Below are positions 21,417 through 32,951 of a stretch of DNA of 64,000 bases, piece after piece. The stretch is from Paraphaeosphaeria minitans (Eukaryota; Ascomycota; Dothideomycetes; Pleosporales; Didymosphaeriaceae). The notes beneath the pieces are model-generated. The model was not told the DNA's origin. It saw only the letters and a list, made by a program, of their open reading frames with translations, and made no database searches. The stretch covers positions 930,001-994,000 of the forward strand of contig WJXW01000011.1 in the NCBI GenBank assembly GCA_015832175.1, written 5' to 3'. The position numbers and the translations under genes are program-made. Position 1 is the stretch's first letter; each line of letters opens with the position of its first letter.

Positions 21417-22527
21417 CTTCGGCCGTGGTCGTGGTCGTGGTTTGGGATCAGAGGGAGGTTGCTTCCAAACGGTGTATCGAAGAATCTGAAAATCTGTGTC
21501 GCGGGATTGTACAAGGTGTTGTATGTACTTGGACTCAGTGCTCAGGAGCGTTCAGATTGGCTTTCACGGTCATGTGACGTCGGCTTACGGGTTGAGGCGG
21601 CTGTTCTGGTGGCTTCGGATCTGGCGCTACTACCAAAAGGGCTAGCCGCTTCCGGACTGTGAGCTCGATGCCGAAATCATGAAATGCATCTCGGCATGGG
21701 ACAATCTCTACATGGACAACATAACCAAGCTACGACTCAAGGTACCGCATACCAAATAATACTCTACGCATATCTGGCCCCATTCGTGCCATCAGGTCGT
21801 GATAAAGAAGTCACAAGCTACCTACCTACAACAACGCGGCAGCAATCTGCTTCCTGCAACAACCGCCCTACCTACCTATTATCCGCTCCTTGGACACCAC
21901 TTACAAGTCGACCTAACCAGCGCAACCCCACTGCGGAGCAACAATTCGAATTGTTATGGATCAGTACATTCCGTTCCGGTGTCCGTAAAGCCGCACCGAT
22001 ATAACAACATCATAACATGCGGTGTCTGGACTTTCTCGGCTTTCCCGGCTAGGCGCGGAGCTAGCAAACAATGGGACGACGGCCCTCTCAGGAAGGCAGC
22101 TCGGCACAAGCGACATGGTCAGCGCAGTGACGACGTTCGCTCATGGGAAGGATTGAAGCTCGGTTTGTGAAGGAGATGGAACGCTCGGATACCTTGAAAG
22201 GCTGACTTGAACCGCCTCCACCTGTATAATAGACCCCCAACTCGCTCACTGGCACTCCTCTCATCACACAGTCCCCACGGGCACTCCTCTCATCACACAG
22301 TCCCCACTGGCACTCCTCTCATCACACAGTCCCCACGGGCACTCCTCTCATCACACAGTCCCCACGGGCACTCCTCTCATCACACAGTCACCACTGCCAC
22401 TCCTCTTGTCACACAGTCACCACCACTGCCACTCCTCTTGTCACACAGTCACCTCGACCTGGCACCTGGACTGTGATCAGTATACACTTCTATACACCAG
22501 TAATAATCACTCTACTTCATACACATC
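21417..22527. promoter_or_regulatory. Divergent promoter region TTC36 / HPPD
   Basis: A 1.1-kb bidirectional interval. Its right-hand part holds a 29-bp minisatellite (22250-22452), listed separately. Several TACCTACC motifs around 21830-21880 form a low-complexity patch. Confidence 0.5.
22250..22452. repeat. 29-bp minisatellite, about 7 copies, in HPPD promoter/5'UTR
   Basis: Direct tandem repeats of a 29-bp unit starting GGGCACTCCTCTCATC and ending CAGTCCCCAC. The first five copies are nearly identical. The last two diverge (CTCTTG for CTCTCA; CACCAC insert), so the array is oldest next to the gene. It ends 75 bp before the HPPD ATG. Confidence 0.9.
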
Positions 22528-23803
<1,276 letters not shown>

Positions 23804-24208
23804 GGGGGGGGGGGGAGGTACTTGCGTTGTGGTGGCATATGAGAATTGTCCGGGGGGTGTCGGGACCGGGATCTTATTTTGAGCGTTGAAAGTCAGCGTT
23901 GCGAGTGATTGACACTCTGTTTCGAGTGCATGTATCGGCATTTTCTTGGCATTTCTTATTATCCACCCATATCAGTCCTTCTTTGCACTACATGAGGCAC
24001 TTGTCCTAAGCGTTGAAGCAAAAAAGATTGAGCTGCCATTCCAAGTCTATCCCGCCAACATCCATCTAACATTAAGTTAATGCAATCTACCTAGTCGAAC
24101 CATCGTGGCGTAAAGCATGTCGTCATAAACAAAAGCCTTTCGCTTTTCTCATCAAAACCCAAACCTCCAAACCAACGCCCGCTACAACGCAAACCCATCA
24201 CCGTTACA
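23804..24208. other. Convergent intergenic region with poly-G run
   Basis: A 405-bp gap between convergent genes. It starts with an uninterrupted run of about 13 G (about 23804-23816), a likely sequencing and replication weak point. Nothing else seen. Confidence 0.6.
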
Positions 24209-26811
24209 CTACATGGGCAAGTTCCATATGAAATCCAACGTCCCATCGTCAAAGCCTTGCTGGAAGCTCGGGTTCGAATCCAGACCAAACGGCGCCATTG
24301 CGGGATCGAAAGGCAGGGCCAGCCAGTCATCGTCCGGCATCAAGCCGTGAACGTCGTTGGCCAGCGAAGCGATCCCCGAGGTGCCAGCGTTGTGGTTGTT
24401 CAAAAAGTCCATTCCCGCGGTGGTGTTGTTTTCAAGCGAAGCACCGCGTGAAGGGATGCGCGGCGGACGCGCAGACACGACAAAGTTCTCGCGCAACTTG
24501 GCCACGTGCAGGTCGAGCAACGTAGCGTAGCGCGAAGCGAGGTGCATGTCATCCAGCGTGCTGGAACGCATGGCGCGGATCGCGGCGTCCAGGATGTCCA
24601 GCGAGTTTTGGAGCTTCTGGTTGCGGGAGCCCAGACTCAGCGCTTTGATTAGGTAGATGGAAGATGCAGAGATGCGAAGGAATATCCGCACTGGTGAGTA
24701 GCGCAGCGCTCCAGACTCATAGAGCTGGACGACTTTCTGCAGAATCTGACAGCTCCCATCTACAACTTCTTGTATGAAGTCGTAGTCTCTTGGTTCCAAG
24801 TTGAGTGGTAGGATCTCCTCTTGCGGTCCGTCGGGATCGGTTTCAGCCAGGGTACGCTCCACCACGGCTTGCATACCGAGAGAGTTTGTGTAAATTCGGA
24901 CATACTGGTACTCTATGCACAGCATGTCGTGAAGCCCGACCTTGAGCTCTGAAGTGATGTTAGCAAGGACAAATGAACAAAGGTGACTGGTAACTCACTG
25001 CATGGATCCAGGTATTTCTTCCTCCACGTCGTGAGCAGAGGTTGAAAGTGTTCAAGAAGGCCTATGTATCTTCCTGTTCGTAATAAATTGCGCGTCGTAT
25101 TCGTTGAAGGATAGATAGTGTCCGACACCGATCGAGCCAATTTTGTCAGCTCGACCCATGCGCTCATGAACCCTTGCCACTCTTCAGGCGCACCAGTAGT
25201 CGAGTTCACAGGCAATTTCTCCATCAAAGCATGATTCAGGCTTTGAGGGATCATGGATGTACAGCCCAGTCGCCACGATAATTGTTCGATGAAAACATAG
25301 AGCAGCTTTCGAGCGCGGATTCGTCGCTGAACGAGCGCTTCGGGTGACGTCTTCGGGTACGAAAGCTGGTCCTTTTCAACGTTCCCGTTGTCTTCGAACA
25401 AGCCTAGCTCTTGAGCGAGCGAGAGTGCGCAGCCCATCAGCATCCAAGACATCCGGTCTGATCGTTTTGCTGGCTCAATGACGTCTTCGAGCCAGCGACT
25501 GGAAGTGGTATCGCCTTCTAGGATCTGAACACCCTCTGAAGTGGTGTTGTTAGCTCCAATCATGAGCTCGCAATCCCAACCGTCACTGGCAGTAGGGAAG
25601 TGCAAAGCGCGTGGATGCCACTCAGACAGGAGAAGCAGTGCTTCTATAGACCCGATTGTGCGCGATTGAGCCTTGGACAACTTCACCTGTCCTAACATGA
25701 TCTTCATAATGAAGCGCTGGCATTGCTCCCACAACCGATCGTGGACAAAGTAGCCTCTGGTAGCTCCGCCAACGCCAGGCAGGACGTTGTAGCGTGAGGA
25801 TATCATGAGAATAGTCACACACAAGAACGGATCCAAAGCTATCAAGGACCAGTGGTTCTCGTGATGAGAATAAAAATCGGAAAGAATGGGTGAGAGAGGT
25901 GAGCAGTTCTTGAAGAATAAATCCACGTAGGTAACGGCTTCGTGGGCAGAGAACCAGCCCATCTGTACGAATCTACATGTCGTCCATACGCGCAGTGTCT
26001 CTGGAGATGGCTGTGACATCTGCACGGGTTGCGCCTTGAACGTAAAGGGAGAGGATGGTTGGCCATCGGGACCTAGTGGGCGCCATGGTTAGTGTCGGTG
26101 TAGCAAAGGTTGACTCGGGGGTATTTGAAGCAGCAAATCTGGAATCTGAACTGGAAGCTTGTATTGGCACGGAAGGTTGTGAGGGCAAGATTGCATACCT
26201 AGACCATGCGACGTACCTGAGCAAGGGGTATCTTGCGCTTGGCTCTCGACACGTGCCTGGTTCTCAAGCGCATCTCTGTGATGTGCAGCTTCAAAAAGCA
26301 AGTTCAAAGCATCGCTACCACTGGAAACTACCGTCCTCATGACGGAGTGGGATAGATCCGGCTGAGAAGTAGAAATTCTGCGCAAGTGGGCTGGTGGGGA
26401 CAATATATCAGACCGCCTGGTATGTACCGAATCATGGGGAGACATGGACTGGGCAGCAATGGAAGCAGGGCGCTGGTTGAATATCTGCTGTGCTCCATTG
26501 GTCCCTGAAGGTATATTGACATGATGCTCAGCAGGATGGTCTTCATGCCTCGCCTCGCCAGGCTTCCGTCGTTTGACCCACGAGCGCTCCGAACGGAAGA
26601 CGCATTCGCGCATCTCCCTCTTGCAACGTTGACATGGTGGCTTCAATTCGCCCTCAGGTGTAGTGTCGAGTATACATTTAGCCTTACGCTGGCGACAATT
26701 GATGCAGGCCTTGTAAGCCCGCTTGAAGTCGTCAGGGTGGGGCCGCTTCTTGGATGCGGTGTCCTGTGGCGCTTCGGGCGATGTCCTGTCGTTCTGTGGA
26801 TGCTGCGACAT
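24209..26811 (-). CDS. Zn2Cys6 transcription factor with fungal-specific MHR domain
   Basis: Model (802 aa): exons 26811-26217, 26072-24999 and 24948-24209; junction phases agree. Residues 30-75 hold the binuclear zinc cluster: KACINCRQRKAKC, then PPCQRCKREMREC, six Cys in the GAL4 pattern with an enlarged middle loop, followed by a basic linker. The middle domain (SPILSDFYSHHENHWSLIAL, DRMSWMLMGCALSLAQELGL, RIRARKLLYVFIEQLSWRLG) is the fungal transcription factor regulatory region. The C-terminus is acidic and aromatic (DDDWLALPFDP, DGTLDFIWNLP), a plausible activation domain. The finger recalls Aro80, which controls aromatic amino-acid catabolism in yeast, and the gene is tail to tail with HPPD. 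That link is speculative. Intron 1 (144 bp) is longer than most here. Confidence 0.85.
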
Positions 26812-26932
26812 GACGCGACGGTGGAATGACTGCGAGGAGGATATCGCAGGAGAATTTGCTTGCAGGCGGCCGGCAGTGGGTGGGTTGCGGCATTTCGCGG
26901 CTTGCCCCGCCTTGGGCCGCGGCTCCCGAGTC

Positions 26933-27043
26933 CACGTGAACAGCCGACTTACGACGGCACGAGAACACCCGGCACGTGAGCACCCGACTTACGACGGCAC
27001 GTGAACACCCGGCACGTGAACACCCGGCACGTGAACACCCGGC
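26933..27043. promoter_or_regulatory. Array of five CACGTG palindromes (15-bp tandem unit)
   Basis: CACGTG occurs at 26933, 26973, 26998, 27013 and 27028, the last three exactly 15 bp apart inside a repeated CCCGGCACGTGAACA unit. A degenerate copy with CACGAG lies at about 26958. A second element, CCCGACTTACGACGG, occurs twice in similar form. CACGTG is the core of Cbf1/Pho4-type bHLH sites. The array lies 120-220 bp upstream of the Zn2Cys6 gene start. Confidence 0.75.
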
Positions 27044-28047
27044 CAACTTCACTAAGGCGTGCGTCGGCAGGAGAGCATCCGCCACACTTCCTCAGACAAG
27101 TACCCACCGCCAAGAACGTCTGCTTTTCCCAAGCTTCATGTCGTTGTTGTCTTCAGACTGCGGCGAAGCTCTCTCCAAACCACTTTTGCCATCTAGAGCG
27201 AATCTCTCTTCAGTTTTTTTTGTTGGCTGGAACGAACCTCTTGGCCGGTTTTCTCGTTGAGCTGGAGAGACGTCTCCCCGCCGTCGTTACTGTTAAGAGC
27301 GAACCCATAGTCGCGTCTCCGAGTCCAGGAGACGGTGTGCGCTGCCGACCTTGCGAACCGCACCAGTGGGGATGCGCGGACTGCTCAACACTGCAAAGCG
27401 AGGCGGGGGCCGGAGCGAGATCTGCCAGCTTCTCAACCGCGAACACACGATTTGGCGATGGACTTGGTAGGAGCACCGCGCAACGAAGTCGTGGCATGCC
27501 GCGTTGTCATTTGCATCACTACACTAGGCGCCAATGCTACAGCCTCGTCACAACGCGTTTGCATAACTCCCTAGATGCAGTGAAGCGCCTTTCCCATCTA
27601 CAAGTACAAATAATGGGTTGACAGGCAACTGATATACATGGCAAAGATGTAATGGTTGCCCTTGTTTAGACGTTTTTTCAGGAATGAAAAGTAATGGTGA
27701 CGATTATCGAGCGAGACCAGTAAAGCCGACAACACCGTGACGACTCCCCCATCCCATAGATAGTGTATAAGACCCGCGCACATGCCGTACAAGACTGCCT
27801 GCACTGCCAAACCACAGCCTTACCCAATGCAAGCCCATAAGATGTTGACTGACTGGAGGCTACCCGCGTCTCCAACTGCGCGACAAAGGAGAGAAAGAGA
27901 TCTGACTACGCATGAAGCCTAACCGCCGTAGGGCCGGGTGACGAATTCACCACGACGACACGTAATGCGTGGGATAATTCGTAGATTCGTGATGCGTTGG
28001 GTCGGACGCCCCACGGAGTGTGGTTGGGAGAAGCGAGGGCGTGGTAC
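27044..28047. other. Intergenic, no convincing gene
   Basis: About 1 kb. A 206-codon plus-strand frame (27001-27621) begins inside the CACGTG array and lacks any recognisable domain or stable composition, so I do not call it. No repeat beyond the array. Confidence 0.45.
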
Positions 28048-29361
28048 TTATGCGAAAGCGCCAACGATAGACATACCAGCCGCGCCGATGAGGACGTAGC
28101 AGAAAGCCTTCTTCTTCATGCTGCCGGTCAACGTGTGCTGTGCTTCCTCTGACAGGAAGTCTTCTGCCAGCAAATCGACTAGCGCAGCGTAGAGCAGGAG
28201 ACCCGAAGAGATGGCATTGAATGTGCCGATGAGAATCAGACCAAGCGGGCTCTCAGGGTCGAAAGCATTGCCGACTGCGAGACCGAGAGCCTGGCCGAAG
28301 GGAGCGGTGGTTCCGAAAGCGACAACGAGTGCCCACGGCTTCCAGCTGCCCTTGGGATACGGAACTGCGGCGATACGCGAGCCCAGACCGAGACCCTCGA
28401 AAGCTTGGTGGAAGACGATGGCGACGAGGAGAACGATGAAACCGTCTGCCGTGAGCGAGATAGTCATGCCAACGAACACCGAGTGGAAAAGGATACCGCC
28501 TTCGATGAGCGTGATCTGCGAGGATAGTTTCCTGAGCAATACGGGGTCCACGGGGGCTTCCTCAACATCGACCTCAAAGTACGACTGCTGCTTCTCGACG
28601 TCCGAAGGCGGCGGCTGGTTGTAGTTGGGTAGAGCGGGCATAGCGCGGTTGACCATGGCCATCATCTCGTCGCGCTGGCGCACGTATTGCTCGTAGAAGA
28701 CGATGAACCACGGCGGCATCTCAGATTTGACATCGAGTTGGTCGGCATCCTGCTTGCCGAAGGGGAAGTCGGACCTCTCATATGTGTTTGCTACCCATGG
28801 GCCCTTCTTGTCGGCCGGATACGCCATGGTGCCCTGCGAATCGTAGCTCTGAATGCGCCGGATGGGTCTGTTGAAGGCATTTTGAACACCTTGCTGAGCC
28901 CCTCCAGCAAATTCATGTCCATCGGCGCTACCGTGGCTGTGGCCTCCAGTCTTCGAGTTGAGCCACATCTCGATGACGAACAGAACAAAGAGCGAGCCCA
29001 TCATGATGACACCAGGCATGGCAGGGTACTTCTCCGTAAAGAGGGCCGGCAACGACGGGTCGTTGAGCGATTGAAAAGCCGTTGGAAGTAACTGAGATCG
29101 TCAGTGCATGCACCGCCTGAGGCTGCGATAGCTTACATGCACGAAGGCTGTTGCTATGAGCACTCCAGTGCCGAAGTGCTTACAGAAAAAGAAAGCGCCG
29201 GGCGGTATCTTCATCCATTTTACCTTCTTTGCCAACACCGGAAAGCCGGCGCCCGAGATACTGGCGACGAAGACGATGACTAGACGAGTCAGTGTGGGTT
29301 GAGGTGCCTCGGGACGAGATGTCTTACAGACCGCCGCGATGTGGATCGCGTCTACCGGCAT
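28048..29361 (-). CDS. ZIP family zinc/iron transporter
   Basis: ZIP carriers import Zn2+ (or Fe/Mn) into the cytosol. Model (406 aa): exons 29361-29328, 29279-29137 and 29091-28048. The splices restore TM1 (IAAVFIVFVASISGAGFPVL) and ATAFVHLLPTAF. The conserved metal-site helices are present: His262 (FHSVFVGMT) and His287/Glu291 (FHQAFEGLGLG). The long cytosolic loop between TM3 and TM4 contains a short His-rich patch (GGHSHGSADGH), typical for Zn regulation. C-terminal helices follow (LGLILIGTFNAISSGLLLYA, FCYVLIGAAGMSIVGAFA). Length and motifs match fungal plasma-membrane Zrt-type proteins. It diverges from a Mn-type CDF transporter, with 1.4 kb between the starts. Confidence 0.93.
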
Positions 29362-30764
29362 GGTGAAGATAGTTTTCTATTTTAAAAGTTGCAAGGGAAA
29401 TGGAATGAATGCAGAAAAAAAAGAACTCCGTATAGACTTGCCAGCAGCCTCAGGAGAGAGAGAGAGGAAGAAGAACAAAACACAAGAAAATCGAATAGAC
29501 TAATAGTCTCTGCCAGAGAGTAAAGGAAGTGAACGAGGTGACCCACGGTTACAACTTGAGGCTCGGCACTGGTAATGCGTTGTGCTTTAAGGATGTGGTA
29601 CTTGGGAGCCAACTAGCCGCTCCTGGATGATCAGCACGGGCTCAGAACATTTGGGTGGAGCACCATGGTAGTGAAGCTTCAATAACGTAGACCGAGTCTT
29701 AGTTTGGGTGAGATGGGATGAGGCTTGACACAGAAGAGCGGAGGCCCAGACTGTGCCGGGTACCACCACCTGGAGAACCAATCCAATACTTCCTGGTCAT
29801 GGCAAAAACATGGTGTCAAGGCTAGAGTGACGGCTAGGCAATGGGGAAGCCCAGTGTGGACCCTGTGCAGTGGCTGCGATGAGGCTCTAGCGCCACGCTC
29901 GGCTCGTGGGGCCAACGGGTGAAGTAGAAACATTCAAGCTCATCCAAGCCATTGATTGATGCGCTTGGTGTTGTAGAGAGAGGCGACCTGTTGCAGTGCG
30001 GGTGGGAGAAATCAGGTACACAAATTGGGGGAGCCAATGGGAGGCATCGTGTTTCCACTCGCGGCAGACGCCAAGTCGGCAGACAGTTTTCCGCTGCGAT
30101 GATCAGCTTGGACATAGGTACACGATGGCTTGGCCAGGTGGTTCAGAAACGCGAAGAGCATGAAGTATCGTGGTTGAGATGCAGATGGCGATCTTTTAGC
30201 GCGGCCGCATGATCGCCCGCTTACCTACCTAGTCTACCGTAGGTACCCAGTCCAACAGGCATTCGACAAGGGACGAGAAGAGGAAAGAATAGCCTTACAC
30301 ACCCGCGCCGGCGGCAAGTGTTGGCGAGCTGCCTCAGGCTTGATCTCACCGCGAAGCTTCCCACGTTTGCACACTTTCCACCGTGCCCACATTTCCACCA
30401 CATTTTCAGGCCCACGCACCCTCACCATGTGATCCACCCGCACATGAGGCAATCTATGCCCACAGCATCCTTAACCGTGGGGGGACACGCCATGGCTCAA
30501 AGCGTGTCACCCATCGTTGCCCAAAACGCTTAGCGAGTTTGGCACTCCGTCCCATACTCCGCACCATCACAATTCACCCTGCTGCAGACGCTTGCACGCG
30601 TCTAGTGCTTCTCGGCATGCAGAGAAGCTCTCGAGTAGCGAGCTAGTCCACGGCGCTCTTCGCCGCTCACCGTTGTTCAATACAAAAGTCTCCCTATATG
30701 GCCTGCCTCTCTCTCCCATTCCAGGCATCAACAGAACAGATCCACTTCATCACGCTCGGAAAAC
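29362..30764. promoter_or_regulatory. Divergent promoter region, ZIP / CDF metal transporters
   Basis: 1.4 kb between the two starts with no coding frame. It presumably contains both promoters and 5'UTRs. GA-rich sequence at 29455-29480 precedes the ZIP gene. I found no clear zinc-response element by eye. Confidence 0.5.
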
Positions 30765-32388
30765 ATGTCTTCCGACTCTCGTCGTAAGGCTTTTGTCTCC
30801 GATTGCGTCGCATGTTTCCACTGACCTCTACTTTAGCCTCCTCGCAGAAAGGCCGAGCTGCCGACCAAACATTGGTACCACTCGAGACTGGCTCCTCGTC
30901 ACCGACAGCCTTGTCCGCACACTCCACTGTCACTACTAATGAGCAGGTTGATGCCATCCACTCTCTGGGCACCAACGCTGCCAGTGCTCCAGCCAAGGAC
31001 CAGCTAGGCGACGTCACCACTATCGACGGCGGTGATCCATTGGGTCTCGGCCAGCACAAACGTGCCAATGTCACGCAGAGACAGATGGAGGTTGACTACC
31101 CGTCTGCCAACAAACGCCACATGAAGAAGTTCTACACGAGACAGAACGCTCTCATCGACCAGTTCCTCGAAAGTGGAGATGAGGAACGCTTAGCTGCTCT
31201 TGACACCTTGGAAAATGGTCCCAAGGTCAAATTTGCGGTAAACGCTTCGTTCGTGGTCAACTTCTTCCTGTTCGTGATCCAGCTTTATGCTGCCATCTCC
31301 ACTGGTTCGCTGTCACTGTTTGCTACTGCAGCAGATGCTTTCATGGACCTAGTATCTTCCATCGTCATGCTCATCACATCTCGAATGGCGGCACGGCCCA
31401 GTGTATACAAGTACCCTGTCGGTCGTACACGTATTGAAACCATCGGCATCATCATGTTTTGCTGCCTTATGACTACGGTTGCTATCCAATTGATTGTAAG
31501 CTTCTCTTGGCCTCCAAGTTTAACAACATGCTAACCATCGCCAGGTTGAGTCTGGGCGGGCCTTGGGTGAAGGTGCCTCGGAGCACGAACAGCTCCACAT
31601 CATCCCCATCGTGTTCGTGGGTGTCGCAAGTAAGTTGACCCAAGACCGTGGTTCTTTGTACGATTGCTCATTCAGCCAAGTCCTCTGCAAAGGCTCTCTA
31701 TGCATGTACTGTTTCTTCCTCCGCCGGTACCCTGCGGTGCACGTTTTCTTCATCGATCACCGCAACGACATCATTGTCAACGCCTTCGGTTTGACCATGT
31801 CCATTATCGGAAGCCGTGTTGTGTGGTATCTTGACCCCCTCGGTGCCATCCTCATCGGTCTTCTGATCCTGTGTTCTTGGGCTGCCAACGCCTTCGAGCA
31901 TGTGTGGCTCCTTGTCGGCAAGTCTGCACCGAACGAGTTCATCTCCAAGCTCATCTACCTCGTGGTCACGCACGATACCCGCATCCAGAAGGTTGATACT
32001 GTAAGTGTTTGACGACTTGACCCGCACATAATCAAATTGACCAAGACTAATCCGTGACAGTGCCGAGCCTACCATGCTGGTCAGAATTATTACGTCGAGG
32101 TCGATATTGTCATGGATGAGAACCTACCACTCAAGGTCACCCACGATGTCAGCCAGACCCTGCAGCGAAAGCTTGAAGGTTAGTGAATCTAAGTCCCAGA
32201 CCTCGGGGCTTGATGACTTACTATGAGTAGGACTTGCCGATGTGGAGAGAGCCTACGTGCATGTCGACTATGAGGACGAGCATGACATCTACGAGGAGCA
32301 TAAGCCCCTCTACGAGATCACCGAGCGACGATCGATCAAGCAACGCGTGAAGGCGCTCTTGTCGAGGAACAAGGAACAAGCTTCATAA
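30765..32388 (+). CDS. Cation diffusion facilitator, manganese-type
   Basis: CDF antiporters export divalent metals from the cytosol to vacuole, Golgi or outside. Model (452 aa): exons 30765-30783, 30837-31495, 31545-31629, 31681-32000, 32061-32178 and 32231-32388; total 1359 nt. Residues 1-135 are a variable cytosolic N-terminus. Membrane segments begin at VKFAVNASFVVNFFLFVIQL. The metal site reads D173-x3-D177 (AADAFMD) in TM2 and D280-x3-D284 (IDHRND) in TM5; DxxxD in both helices is the mark of the Mn-CDF branch, unlike HxxxD of Zn carriers. The C-terminal domain has VDTCRAYHAGQNYYVEVDIV and VERAYVHVDYEDEH. Exon 4 uses an AAG acceptor at 31680, chosen because it alone keeps the frame and the family sequence. 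Confidence 0.93.
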
Positions 32389-32951
32389 CGTCCCTCATCT
32401 TCACAGACGCCTCGTCTCTCTACCGCACACGATCACGAATTGTATTACTAGTTCTCGTCCTATCATCTCAGACCTTGGCGATTCATTTCAGTGTTCAAAA
32501 GCCCTTTTCTCTTTCTGCATCATTTGATACCTCAGTGCTTGGGGCGCAACGCGCAGCACTTCACATATAGCACGTACACCTACCTAGTCACTCTTTGACA
32601 CGAACGTTGATGAATTAGTCATTTGGGGACTGCAATTTATTTCGATTTTTTTGTAAAGTTATCTCTTCCCGTCGTTTCTCATCCTTTCTGCGAACTGGGT
32701 CGAAATAGCTGAAACCACGTCCCAAGACCGGATCTTCCCATCAATTTCATTATAGCAGTCCACCGGACTGGGTGAGTTGCCTTGGACATTCGAACACGCA
32801 CGCGCACGCGCAAGCCTACCTGATCGACAAGCTCAGCAGGGTCTGGCCTCAAAGGTCCACTGTAGTACCCCAGTGTGGAGGAGCACGCTGATGACGGCTC
32901 GGCGTCACATTCATTTCCTCTTCAGATATTTGTAGTGCGGTAGGGCACGTG
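32389..32951. other. Convergent intergenic region
   Basis: A 563-bp region between convergent genes. Contains a short CACGCACGCGCACGCG stretch at about 32795. No gene. Confidence 0.5.

Noticed and set aside
22250..22452. CRISPR-like array
   Set aside because: Repeats are cont­iguous 29-bp units without spacers, in a eukaryotic promoter; a minisatellite.
24265..24285. tRNA T-arm-like GGGTTCGAATCC on the plus strand
   Set aside because: Lies inside the coding sequence of the Zn2Cys6 factor and no cloverleaf forms.
27001..27621. 206-codon plus-strand frame
   Set aside because: Starts inside the CACGTG repeat array, has no domain and changes composition along its length.
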